Assembly (NCBI GenBank): GCA_025175895.1
Contig: CM045987.1
Location: 109,233,040-109,297,039 of the forward strand
DNA from: Wurfbainia villosa
Lineage: Eukaryota > Streptophyta > Magnoliopsida > Zingiberales > Zingiberaceae
DNA length: 64,000 nucleotides
Direction: 5' to 3'
Part shown: one piece after another, positions 22,943-33,667 of the stretch
How positions within the stretch are numbered: the first letter of the stretch is position 1
Layout of the letters: each line of letters opens with the position of its first letter
Made by a program: the position numbers and the translations under genes
Notes under the pieces: model-generated
What the model saw: only the letters and a program-made list of their open reading frames with translations
Databases searched by the model: none
What the model was told of the DNA's origin: nothing

Positions 22943-23565
22943 ATCTCCCCCTTTTTGATGATTGACAAAACTACCATCTCAAGTCTACCAATTCTCCCAT
23001 ATTGGCAATTCTCATATCCCAATGAGAATTCCAACGAACCCTAATTGGTAACTTGGTAACTTCTCCCCCTTTTTGACAGTACATCAAAAAGGTCCTCCCC
23101 AAGGGTATGAATGTCTCATATCCCAATGAGATCTTACAATCTCTCCCTTGGAGGAACACATGCCTACAATCTTTCTAGTGATCTCATATCACTTAAAGAG
23201 AGGCAACCCAATTTTCCTCCCATGAGGAAATACACATCCATCTTCCCATGATGGATACCTCCCCCTAGAGGCTTGCTCCCCTTGACCATTGCACCAACAA
23301 TGTCCTTGGAGAGTCCCTAAGCCAATAGGAACATTAAACCAAACAAAATTAAGGCAAAGTTCAACAATGAACTCTCATCCACCTTAAAATTGATACTCAC
23401 CCTCAACCCAACTCCTAATCTATATTCAATGGATTTCCACCCTTTCTAATGCTCTCCCAAGCATATCCTTAGGTTAGGAGTGGTTAGGGGACCAAAACAC
23501 AGCTGAACATGGGCCTAACCAACAAGATTTACTCGAAATCAGCATTTTCAGTCGACTGCGTCAGA
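22943..23565 (-). other. D polypurine tract and 3' spacer
   Basis: The PPT is the minus-strand ATCAAAAAGGGGGAGAT at 22943-22960. The rest is non-coding, with further AGGGGGAG runs, and resembles 28500-29137 of E in inverse orientation (shared words include CATCATGGGA/TCCCATGATG and the PPT-like repeats). Confidence 0.65.
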
Positions 23566-23982
23566 AACCAGTCCAAGCAGTAGTCTTGGCAGCATAAGTC
23601 CAATGTTTGGCGGCGTAAAGTCTAAGTGTGTGTCTTGACAGCATAAGCCTAAATGTATCTTGGCGGTGTAGACCAACTTATCATGACAATAGCCGATGGA
23701 AGTACCTGAAGTCTTGCGTATGGATGAACATGTCATGGATGACTTGGAGGGATCCGATAGGCGTGAGACTGATAGAGGTGACTAGAAAGTTTATGTCTAA
23801 GCTAAGGGTGGTCTAGCAAGTATGAGAGCATCATACTTGGGGTTAAACCTCATGATTGAGGTTTAGCAATCGACTGAGGTTATGGACTAGTCGACTAGTC
23901 AAGTATTTTGACACTTGGCAGCTGAGTCGACTCTGAGTAGTCGATTGAGATTATGACCAGTCGACTGGTCGGGAGTCAACTG
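23566..23982 (+). repeat. C 3' LTR, first preserved part
   Basis: Begins inside the AGTCCAAG array (equivalent to about 5694 in the 5' LTR) and runs to the E insertion. Confidence 0.7.
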
Positions 23983-25502
23983 TGTTGGTGCAAATGGCTC
24001 AGGTCACGATTGACCAGACTCGAGTTTGACTCGAGTAGTATTTTGATGTTTGACATTGATGTCTGACAATGTATTGGAAAGATTGTTGGTGTAATCGACC
24101 CAGGTCATATTTGATGTGTGATGATGGTTTGACCATTGTCATGGGAGAAGTCCAAGTCTTGTGTACTTGGCATGGAAAGTCCAACATGGGTTGGCAAGGA
24201 AAGTCCAAGCATGGGTCTTGGCAAGGGAAAGTCCAAGTCTTGTGTACTTGGCATGGAAAGTCCAATATGAGTTGGCAAGGGAAAGTCCAAGCTTGAGTCT
24301 TGGCAATTGGAAAGTCCAAGGGGTGATATTGGTAGCGTAAAGTCCAAGGGTGGAGTCTTGGCAGCATAAGTCCAATGGTTGACAGAGTAAAGTCCAAGCG
24401 GAGTCTTGGCAGCGTAAGCCCAATGTACCTTGGCGGTGTAGACCACATTAGCGTGACAATAGCCGATGGAAGCACTTGAAGGCTAGCGTATGGATGAACA
24501 AATCATGGATGACTTGGAGGGATCCGATAGGCATGAGGCTGATGGAGGTGGCTAGACGACTTAGGTCTAGGCTAAGGGTGGTCTGGCAAGTATTGGGGCA
24601 CCATACTTTGGGTAAAACCTCATATTTGAGGTGTATCAATCGACTGGGACTATGGTCAGTCGACTGATGTGAGTCGACTAGAGTTTAACTGCATGAAATG
24701 GCCTAGCAGTCGACTGTCAGCATTTGGCAGTCGACTAATGGCATGAGTAGTCGACTGATATGGAGATCAGTTGACTGCTGGTCGGGTTTTCAAGGACAGA
24801 ATGTTTCCGAGTCGACAATTAGGATTTGACAGTCGAGTGATGACTCGATCAGTCGACTGATGGGCATAATCAGTCGACTGATGGTCTATCCGTTGGAACT
24901 TATCCAACATGGCTTATGCCATTGTGAGACAACGGCTACAGGAGTAGTTGACTTATGGTCTTGATCAGTCGATTGCTAGGCGAAATCTAGCTCGAGTTAC
25001 AGGTTTAAAAGGAGCATGAAGAAAAGGTTTTGAAAAAGGTTTCTTGAGGAGTTTTGGGTTGATTTGTTGCTGCAATTCGAGGTCTCCAAGTGCAACTCAA
25101 GCAACCAAACAAACATGCTTCCAAAAGATCGATTGTAAAGTTTTCTTTGTATTCTTTGTTGTATTTCATTTGTAATTGCTTGTGTTTCATTCTTATTGCT
25201 GTAAGAACTATTGTAAGAGGTTTTCTCCACCTCCGGATTGTTCCGAGAAGGAGTTATTGATTAGTGGTTGTGTGTGCATCACTAGAGCTCATTTGAGCTC
25301 AATCCGTAGAGTATGAACCATACGGTTCCAAACCACATTATATTTGGTGTTGTGCTTGTGTTCTTGTTATATTTGTTTTATTGTTATTATTTCCGCTGCA
25401 TATAATAAGTGTTGTAGACAAGCACGCGATCAAATTTAGTAAAGCGAACAACGACACTCTATTCACCCCACCCCCCCTCTTTCTGGCGCACATGTCCTAA
25501 CA
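23983..25502 (+). repeat. E 5' LTR
   Basis: Starts TGTTGGTGCAA and ends CCTAACA. The first 105 or so bases include a second copy of the LTR start (TGTTGGTGTAATCGACCCAG at 24086). The AGTCCAAG array follows (24150-24430), then AGTCGACTG-rich U3, a TATA-like TTTAAAAGG (about 25005) and a hairpin block at 25224-25252. Confidence 0.85.
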
Positions 25503-25504
25503 AG

Positions 25505-25517
25505 TAGTATCAGAGCT
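25505..25517 (+). other. E primer binding site (one mismatch)
   Basis: TAGTATCAGAGCT, with one G-to-A change in TGGTATCAGAGC, two bases after the LTR end. Confidence 0.75.
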
Positions 25518-25570
25518 TGGAGCTCTTCTACGGACTAATACCCGGGAGCAAAAGCACTAGAGGGAACAAG

Positions 25571-27303
25571 ATGGAATTTGAAGAAAAATTAGGATGGGAT
25601 ATCAACACACCTCCACCATATGACCGAGAAGATTTTTTGCCATGGAGGGCGAGAATGGAGACATTCTTGATGATGGACATAGAGGAGTGGTTCATCATCA
25701 TGGAAGGGTTTGAACCCCCTAGGGATAAGAAGGGAGATGTCCTAAAGTTGAAGAAGTGGACTCAAGAGCAACATCTTAAGTTCAAGACCGAAGTTAAGGT
25801 AACAAAGCTTTTAGAAGATTTGATACCTAATGATATTTTGTCTAGACTAGGTGAATATCAAGATGTCAAAGAGCTTCGGAGCAAATTGACAAAGTTCCAT
25901 GAAGGCCCATCACCAGTTTAAGAAGAAGAGGAGTGCTCATCCTCTTAAGCTCAAGAAGAAGCAAGCACATCCTCATCACAAGAGCTTGATGATTCAAAGG
26001 GCGATAGAGAATCAACATCCGAATCAAGAGAGGAGGAAGAAGCAAAAGAAGCCTCCACTCTAGGATTAAGGGAGAGGAGACTAGGCCATCTTCAATATCA
26101 GAACCGACTCAAGAGGAACCATCTACCTCCGGTCGAGAAGATGAAGAACCAATTCTGACCACCATTGACCTAAGTAACTCAAGCACACCAATTCAAAATA
26201 AAATTCATATTATGTGTTTTGAGTGTAGGGAATAGAGGCACTATAAGAGCAAGTGCCCTAAGAAAGTCAAGAAAAGTCAACCAACACCGAAACCTTAAGA
26301 AAAGATCAAGGAACCTGGTGCCTCAACCATTAAGAGCAAGAAGCACATGGTATGCTTCAAGTGACAACAACCAGGGCATTATAGGAGTCAATGCCCTAGG
26401 GGGAAGAAGAAGGTCCAAGAAGGAGCATCACAAGTAGGGGGAACTAAGGCAAACCCTAAGGTAACTTTTAAGTATGCTTCTTCTTCAATTAATTATTAAA
26501 AGCATGCTAGAAGTAATCTTGCAATTATTCATAAAATGCATGCTAGAAATAATAGGTTTTATTGTTTAGGAGCGAAACATGTCAACCTTAGGAATAAGGA
26601 GAAATTTGGGACTAATGTCCCTAAAATAATTTTACCTAAGGACAAACCTAGATCAAACAATACTAGACTTATTCTACCTAGGGAGACCATTAGGAAAATA
26701 GAGGACCACCTAGGCATCAATTCTAAATGGACTAGATATATGCCTAGAAAAGAGAATATCTCAAGAGTTAATGAAAAATCAAAAATTGAGATATTAGAAG
26801 TTGAAAATCAAGCCTTGAGGTCAAGACTTGAGAAATTGGAGAGGACCCTTGCAAAAATGCAAAATCAAATTCTAGGGTCAAATGATCAAAAATCTAGGTC
26901 AAAGAGTCAAAACCTAGGGTTTAGAAAGCAAGGTCCAACCAAGGGCAAGAAAGGTTTGAGTCACAAGCCTAAGCCCAAAAAAACCTATTATAATGTTACA
27001 TTCGATTATGGAACTCAAGTTAGGTCTAGGAAAATCAAGGTCAATAGGGAAGTCATCCCTAAGGTTGACCAAGGTAGGTGCTTAGTGGCTAAGGTTTCAA
27101 GGAATCCTAGCGAAGGCATTAAGAAGGTTACAAGGGGAGTTACCTCTAGAGCTAACTTAGGCAAGACCCAAATGACCAAGGCTTCTAAGCCTAGGCGGGT
27201 CATTATGAGGGTATCTAGGGAAGTTATCTCTAGCGAATACCTAGTAAACCCAAGGAGCTCCAATAGGTATTGGATTCTTATGAGCGTGATTAATTCACGC
27301 TAG
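25571..27303 (+). pseudogene. gag: element E Gag, disrupted
   Basis: The ATG at 25571 starts MEFEEKLGWDINTPPPY, followed by the capsid-like region (DFLPWRARMETFLMMDIEEWFIIMEGF, then KELRSKLTKFHEG). An upstream in-frame ATG at 25517 overlaps the primer site and is unlikely to be used. The frame breaks at 25921. A Glu/Ser-rich stretch follows, then two CCHC zinc knuckles, each with a stop: the first at about 26215-26265 (CFEC then TAG before HYKSKC), the second at about 26346-26395 (CFK then TGA where Cys is due, then GHYRSQC). From 26536 to 27303 the frame is open for 255 codons with a coiled coil (KIEILEVENQALRSRLEKLE) and the family end NPRSSNRYWI. Two zinc knuckles, against one in A and B, is a difference between the families. 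Confidence 0.8.
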
Positions 27304-29120
27304 ATGGGTTTAAGTGTGCCAACCTTGAATGGATAGGTAGTTAACCTAACCATGGTAAAGGTGGCACTTTAGGTCATTTCCAAGGTAATGGGGTAGTTTG
27401 GAAATAAGGATGATTTTTAATCCTAAAGGTTTTTAGGATGTGCCAATATAATTTATGGGAATTAAAAAATCAATCAAATTGGCACAATTAGGGTTAAAGG
27501 TCATAGTGTGTCATTTTGGATTTTTGGCACACTTGGGAGAAAAGTGATAATATGGAAAAATAGATTTAACCTTAACAAATGACAATTAATATTAAAATTT
27601 AGGTATTATATACCTTTACTTTTTATTTTACATACTTGATTTTCTATATACCATGTCATGATATCATATCTACTTTTAATTATATAATGTGTCATGATCA
27701 TGCTTAGGATTAAGGTTAAATGTCATGTATGCTTAGATTCCATCATATGTCATGACATCATGATCATTGGTCATGCTTTATTTATGCTATCATTTTTGTC
27801 ATGATCATTCATGTATTAATTAAAATTGATTTAAGGACTATGGCATGACTTGAAGTCCCATGTATAAGGGAATCAAGTAGTGTTACCTTAGAAAATACAT
27901 GTGCCCCTAGTTTAGGATGAACAAAACCCACATCTCACATCAAATTGACTTGTATGTGTTTTCATACACTTTAGACATATGTGAGATGTTAGGAAATGAG
28001 TTAAGTTCAAGGTGCATAGTTTTTGCATCTAGATGAACTCAAACTCATCTAAAATCATCGATGGATCATTGGGAAAGCTTATGTTCAAGCCATGTACATT
28101 GAACCCAAAGAATATGATCTAATATAAGGTTTTAAAATAATTTGAAAATCATTTTGAAAAATCTTGGTGCAATCTATCTTTTGATAGAAGTCACCATTGA
28201 GGATGTTGATACAAAGAGAGCTCAAACATTGAAGTTTTTCTTCATTTTTAAACTTTGTATCAATTTCACTATTTTATGGGTAAATTATTTTTCACATATT
28301 TTTCACCCATTGTATTGCTTATAAGTAATGTACGTATGAATTTTTACGATTTTTCAAAATACATAGAATTACTTATAAATTTCTAAAATTCGTTTCTGAT
28401 AACTGAAATTCGAAAATTTTAGTTATCAGTTGACTGTCGCTTGATGGTAGTCAATTGATGTATTAGGCAATCGACTGATTACTGTCGGAGTCGATTGTCA
28501 GAGTTGATTTGGGGTAAACAAGGATGTTTAGCCAATGTTTCAACTATATTAGGGTTCTCTAACTGCTCCTAACCCTAGGATATGCTTTGGAAAGTATTAG
28601 AAAGAGTGAAAATCCATTGGATATGGATTAGGAGAGTTGTTAGGGTGTGTATCAATTTTAAGGTGTGAGAAAGTTCAATGTTGAACTTTTAACCTTATTT
28701 TTGATGGTATAGTGTTCCTATTGGCTTAGGAACTCTCCAAGGACATTGTTAGTACAATGGTTAAGGGGGAGCGAGCCTTTAAGGGGAGGTATTCATCATG
28801 GGATGATGGATGTGTTCTTCCTCATAAGGGGGAGAAATGGAAATATGAGTTGCCCAATTTGGAAATTGGGAGAGTTTATAGGAGTGCCTCTCTTGAGTGT
28901 ATGAGACTTATCACTAGGAAGAGTGAAGGCATCCTAGATGTTTTTAGATCAAGGGGGGGATTGTAAGATCTCATTGGGATATGAGACATTGACCTTCTTA
29001 GGGAGAACCTTTTTGATGTATGTCAAAAAGGAGGAGAATGTCAGAATTACCAATTTGGGAAAATTAGTAGGGGAATTTGAGTTAGGGGCCTAACTCAAAG
29101 GTGTTTGGTTTTTGTCAAAC
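27304..29120 (+). other. E non-coding spacer in place of pol
   Basis: 1.8 kb without a pol-like frame. It contains many TCATGA/CATGATCATG words (27640-27800), a few AGTCGATTG motifs (28420-28500), and a 3' half with repeated purine runs (GGGGGAG at 28765 and 28828, GGGGGG at 28955) that look like extra PPTs. Confidence 0.65.
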
Positions 29121-29137
29121 ATCAAAAAGGGGGAGAT
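29121..29137 (+). other. E polypurine tract
   Basis: ATCAAAAAGGGGGAGAT directly before the 3' LTR start TGTTGG. Confidence 0.85.
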
Positions 29138-30612
29138 TGTTGGTGTAATCAGCCCAGATCACGATTGACCAAACTCGAGTTTGACTCGAGTAGTGTTTTG
29201 ATATTTGACATTGATGTCTGACAATGTGTTGGGAAGATTGTTGGTGCAATCGACCCAGGTCATATTTGATGTTTGATGATGGTTTGACCATTGTCATGGG
29301 AGAAGTCCAAGTCTTGTGTACTTGGCATGGAAAGTCCAACATGGGTTGGCAAGGAAAGTCCAAACATGGGTCTTGGCAAGGGAAAGTCCAAGTCTTGTGT
29401 ACTTGGCATGGAAAAGTCTAACATGGGTTAGCAAGGGAAAGTCCAAGCTTGAGTCTTGGCAACTGAAAAGTCCAAGGGGTGATATTGGTGTCGTAAAGTT
29501 CAAGGGTTGAGTCTTGGCAGCATAAGTCCAATGGTTGGTGGCGTAAAGTCCAAGCGGAGTCTTGGCAGTATAAGTCCAATGTGCCTTGGCAGTGTAGACC
29601 ACATTAGCATGACAATAGTTGATGGAAGCACCTTAAGGCTAGCGTATGGATGAACAAGTCATGGATGACTTGGAGGGATTCAATAGACGTGAGGCTGACG
29701 GAGGTGGCTAGAAGGCTTAGGTCTAGGCTAAGGGTGGTCTGGCAAGTATGAGGGCACCATTCTTGGGGTAAAACCTCATGTTTGAGGTATATTAGTCGAC
29801 TGATGTGAGTCAACTAGAGTTTGACTACAAGAAATGACCTAGCAGTCGACTGATGGCCTGAGCAATCGATTAATATGGAGATCAGTTGACTCCTAGTCGG
29901 GTTTTCGGGGACAGAATATTTCCGAGTCGACTGTTAGGCTTTAACAGTCGTGTGATGACTCGATCAGTCAACTGATGGCCATAATCAGTTGACTAATGGT
30001 CTATCTATTGGAACTTATCCAATGTGGCTCATGCCGTTGTGAGACAACGGCTACAGGAGCAGTCGACTGATGGTCTCGATCAGTCGACTGCTAGGCGAAA
30101 TCCAACCCAAGTTGCAGGTTTAAAAGGAGCACAAAGGGAAGGTTTTGAAAAAGGTTTCATGAGGAGTTTTGGGGTGATTTGCTGCTACAATTCGGGGTCT
30201 CCAAGTGCAACTCAAGCAACCAAATAAGCAAGCTTCTAAAAAATCGATTGTAAAGTTTTCTTTGCATTCTTTTGTTGTATTTCATTTGTAATTGCTTGTA
30301 TTTCATTCTTATTATTGTAAGAACTATTGTAAGAGATTTTCTCCACCTCCGGATTATTCCGAGAAGGAGTTATTGTTTAGTGGTTGCGTGTGCATCACTA
30401 GAGCTCATTTGAGCTCAATCTGTGGAGTATAAACCATACGGTTTCAACCCACATTATATTTGGTGTTGTGCTTATGTTTTTGTTGTATTTGTTTTATTGT
30501 TATTATTTCCGCTGCATATAACTAGTGTTGTAGACAAGCACACGATCAAATTTCGTAAAGCGAACAACGATGCGCTATTCACCCCCCTCTAGGGGGCGCA
30601 CAAGTCCTAACA
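29138..30612 (+). repeat. E 3' LTR
   Basis: Same order as the 5' LTR, including the duplicated LTR start (second copy at about 29241) and the hairpin block near 30340-30368. It ends AAGTCCTAACA. Confidence 0.85.
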
Positions 30613-30963
30613 GATTGGTGTTCGACTATGACCACGTGGCTTTGGCAGTCGACTGCCAGCTTTGGGCGGTCGATTGGCCTTGAGTAATTGACTGCCATGG
30701 AGGGCAGTCAACTGCTAGTTTTTGTTGTGAGCAGTAATCGATTAACATGACAAATGACTCGATAATGGCCAACCGCGCGTGTATCCGTTTGTTGGAATCC
30801 CGACGTAGATTAAGTCATTGTGAGACATCGACTACAGGGGCAGTCGACTGTCGGGTGCAAAATCATCTCGATGCAGGTTATAAAAGCAGGTCGAGAAGGA
30901 GGATTTTGCTGTGATTTTTGGAGGGATTTTGAAGGGGAATTGTTGTTACATTCCAGACCTTCA
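30613..30963 (+). repeat. C 3' LTR, middle part
   Basis: Resumes after E with GATTGGTGTTCGACT, matching 20443 onwards of the 5' LTR, and runs to TCA (30961-30963), the TSD of the CACTA element. Confidence 0.75.
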
Positions 30964-30983
30964 CACTACAAGAATAATAGACT
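30964..30983 (+). repeat. F left terminal inverted repeat
   Basis: CACTACAAGAATAATAGACT, an exact inverse match to the right end. Confidence 0.9.
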
Positions 30984-31902
30984 ATCATGACATTTTCTTA
31001 AGGACATTTATTTTATAGTGTAGTTATAAACATCTTATAATGACACTTATTAAAAATGATTTTTAAGTTTTTTTTAAGTATCTAATTAGATACCTTTTAA
31101 TGACATATATCATGAATGTCATTATACTTAATAAATATATTAATTTAGATTTACTAATGTTTAGGTTTTATTAATTTTTTCTCCCAAAGCCATCTCACGC
31201 GCACAACCCTTTCCATCTCCACGGACTTCACCTCTCCATCGTCGTCACCACCATTGACGCAGCTGTCGACATCACCACCTTCGGACACCAAGAATTTCTT
31301 TTGTGACAGGTTAGATCGCAACTGAGCAACCTCGTGACTCTTTATGCAAATGCAGATGTAGTCTCCTCTCGACAGACTCCTCATTGCACAACATTGTCCA
31401 CCTTAGTGTCGAGCCATATAAACCCGAGCCCTCTTGTTTCCACCTGAAACCTTAGTTGTGCATCACCAACTTTTCCCAAATCGTGTCCTTCCTAGAGATT
31501 CTTTTCCATGTGTAATCTTTCTCCAGCAATACCTATTGCTCTAGGTTGTGGATTCTTTTTTGAGCTCCCTCTCGCTTTTGTGTGACCTCCTCTCCTCAAT
31601 CAATTTCCGAGAGCTTAGGAGGACTTGCTAGAACTCACAACATCTCCCCCTCCTTTCTTGTAGGTGAGTTTTCCATTTGTGGCAGTCAATGATTTTTTTC
31701 TTTCTAGCCATTAGTTTTGCTAATCATATTGTTGTAGTCAGCCTCTTCTTTAGATTTTTGTTGGTGGGACGACACAATTACAACACCACTGCTTCCTTTC
31801 CTTTGGGGTTTGTATGCTTTACCAATAGAAATCATCATTAAGTTGTTGGTGAGTTCCACTCCTCAACCCTAATTAGATTATAGATTCACAAGAGCAACCC
31901 TA

Positions 31903-32112
31903 TTGCTTGATCCGCAACAACATGCATTCTCAACTGTCTTAGTGATTAATGGTGCACATCGGACCCAAAGAATAGCAAACAAGAAAGCTCTATTGGAATA
32001 TATATCAAGGTTACCAAGCCAAGAAAAGTTAACATCAATGACCAAAATTTTGAATCCTTGTGAAGCTTACTTGGTGGCTCAAATAAGGTATGTACTACTC
32101 TTTATAAGATAA
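31903..32112 (+). pseudogene. possible captured exon, unknown gene
   Basis: An open stretch starting LLDPQQHAFSTVLVING and including EYISRLPSQEKLTSMTKILN, ending close to a GT (AAATAAG/GTATGT at about 32086). The composition is protein-like and it lies in the same orientation and close to the alpha-mannosidase exons, but I do not recognise the family. It may belong to the captured gene, to another gene, or be chance. Confidence 0.25.
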
Positions 32113-32738
32113 CTACAAAAATGGGCGAGAACACCACTAACTACAGCAAGACAAGTGAACCTAGCAGAATAGGAAGCTCGTTTATTTAGATAAGCAAGGC
32201 GTGTAAATGGTACTTCAAGATTCTCTGATGGAACTTCGTGAAGGGAGATCTCCAAGGAAATATCTAGTTTTCCAGGGGCAACCTAAAGGATTCTGATAAT
32301 GCATGATGATTTTTGGTCATCTTGGGATGATGTATTTTGAATCAATCAGCCAATGCTAGCATATGACTTCACCGGTCAAGTGGAGTATGTTGATCAACAT
32401 CTAGTTTCACTTGTTGCAACCTTACAAGTTGGTTATAAGCTCCATACGGAATCTGAATGAGCTCATCATGTGTACCTATTTGACTCAAAAAAAGAAGACA
32501 TTTTAGCCTTTCCATTGGTTATAAGTTCCATACGATAACTTTTCTTGGCTTGGTAACCTGTCTTAGTCAAAATTTTAGCTTGCCTCTCTAGTTTCAGACA
32601 CCTCTTAGCTTTAATACATATTTTGTAAAAAGTGCAAAGGGGGAAGGTTTACTGATCTTTGTTGCTTAGCCTTTTTTTGTCTTGTGGTTAACTACTTGTC
32701 AAAAATATTTGATATGTTGTAATGAATAAAAATTCCAG

Positions 32739-33509
32739 GGTCAATAGCTATAACATCGACCTATTATCCATCACAACAAAGCGTGAATGGAATATTGAAG
32801 TTGGGCAAGGAAATCTAAAGCTTCTACATAATGTGGATGATGGAACTCTGACTCATATTTTGAATATGCGAAATCTGGTATTTTGTTATCTTCAATTTTA
32901 GCTTTAACCTTTTCTTTTTTCCTTGTTAATTAAAATTTTTCTTTTTATCTGAAATGTGGTATGCATGATGATCACTTTGTTGTAACTCTGCCTTTTTGAA
33001 GGTTATATCTTACCTGTTATAATATATAATCGTATATTTCCTTTGATCTATGTTTTTTTTTCTAAAATCTTAATATGTATAAGTTGATGATTTGTTCAAG
33101 GTAAAAACTACTATGGATCTTTCATACGGTTACTATGCTGGAGATAGTGGAAGTGGTAGTGACCCTCAGGTTCAAATCTGATAAATGTTTATAGAAAATT
33201 GTTAGACAATTAGTTTACTCTAATGGTAACCAATGTAGATAACGTACACCTAGAGTTTGTTTCAATTGTTAAAGGCATCTGGAGCATACATATTTCAGCC
33301 AAATGATACATTTCCTATAGCATTGAGAGAGGAGGTACTTTTTTGTTTATCATTTGAATTATTCATTTAGAAGGATCTAATAAGGGTAAATTATGCTAAA
33401 ATTTTCAGCATTAACCCATTTTTAACTTTTTGTCAAGGCACTGGTGACAATTGTACTAGGACCCGTATTAGATGAAGTACATCAGCAGATAAATCCATGG
33501 ATATATCAG
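32739..33509 (+). pseudogene. captured exons of GH38 alpha-mannosidase
   Basis: Four exon-like blocks with AG/GT borders: 32739-32877, 33101-33169, 33275-33334 and 33438-33509. Spliced in order, the three internal joins are phase 0 and the frame stays open for about 113 codons. Typical wording of the plant vacuolar/lysosomal class II alpha-mannosidase C-terminal part is visible: DLSYGYYAGDSG in block 2, ASGAYIFQPNDTFP in block 3 and GPVLDEVHQQINPWIYQ in block 4. The parent enzyme trims alpha-mannose from N-glycans. The catalytic N-terminal domain is absent, so no enzyme can be made. It lies wholly inside CACTA element F, which indicates transposon capture with introns, that is, at the DNA level. 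Confidence 0.7.
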
Positions 33510-33667
33510 GTAACCCTTCTTAGTTCCTAATAGTTGGGAAATCCCTATACAAACATTACAAAAACCACATAGGACTTTATACTGAGTGTATCTATAGTCT
33601 CTCTTAACTTCTTGTGGCTCTTCTGTTGTCATGTTCACATGCTTGCTACTAGTGCAAATTGCGGTAA

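Larger units (their letters stand above)
21398..23565 (-). mobile_element. element D, 3' part with LTR
   Basis: A minus-strand element inserted in the C internal region. From left: LTR (21398-22942), PPT (22943-22960), then a 3' spacer homologous in inverse orientation to that of E (28500-29137). It stops at about 23565 where C LTR sequence starts. The primer site, gag and 5' LTR are missing. The simplest view is one deletion that took the right part of D, the remaining C interior and the first 330 or so bases of the C 3' LTR. No right-hand TSD can be seen. Confidence 0.65.
23983..30612 (+). mobile_element. gag-only copia element E
   Basis: A 6.6-kb plus-strand element in the C 3' LTR. The 5' LTR is 23983-25502 (1520 bp), the primer site 25505-25517, gag 25571-27303, then a 1.8-kb non-coding spacer, PPT and 3' LTR 29138-30612 (1475 bp). 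No pol domain is detectable, so like A it is a non-autonomous gag-bearing element. The flanks are AACTG and GATTG, not a clean 5-bp TSD; a stretch of about 18 bases of C LTR is present on both sides. Confidence 0.75.

Noticed and set aside
22399..22965. 188-codon open frame with a repeated THQAHGFAM-like pattern and others on both strands
   Set aside because: It lies in the D LTR tandem repeat; the unit length and composition open several frames on both strands, and there is no protein family sense.
4130..24430. CRISPR-like arrays of short repeats
   Set aside because: Units are imperfect, contiguous or irregularly spaced, lie within LTR U3, and the genome is a plant; no cas genes.
25517..25570. 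Upstream in-frame ATG of the E gag
   Set aside because: It overlaps the primer site and lacks family wording; MEFEEKL at 25571 is the better start.
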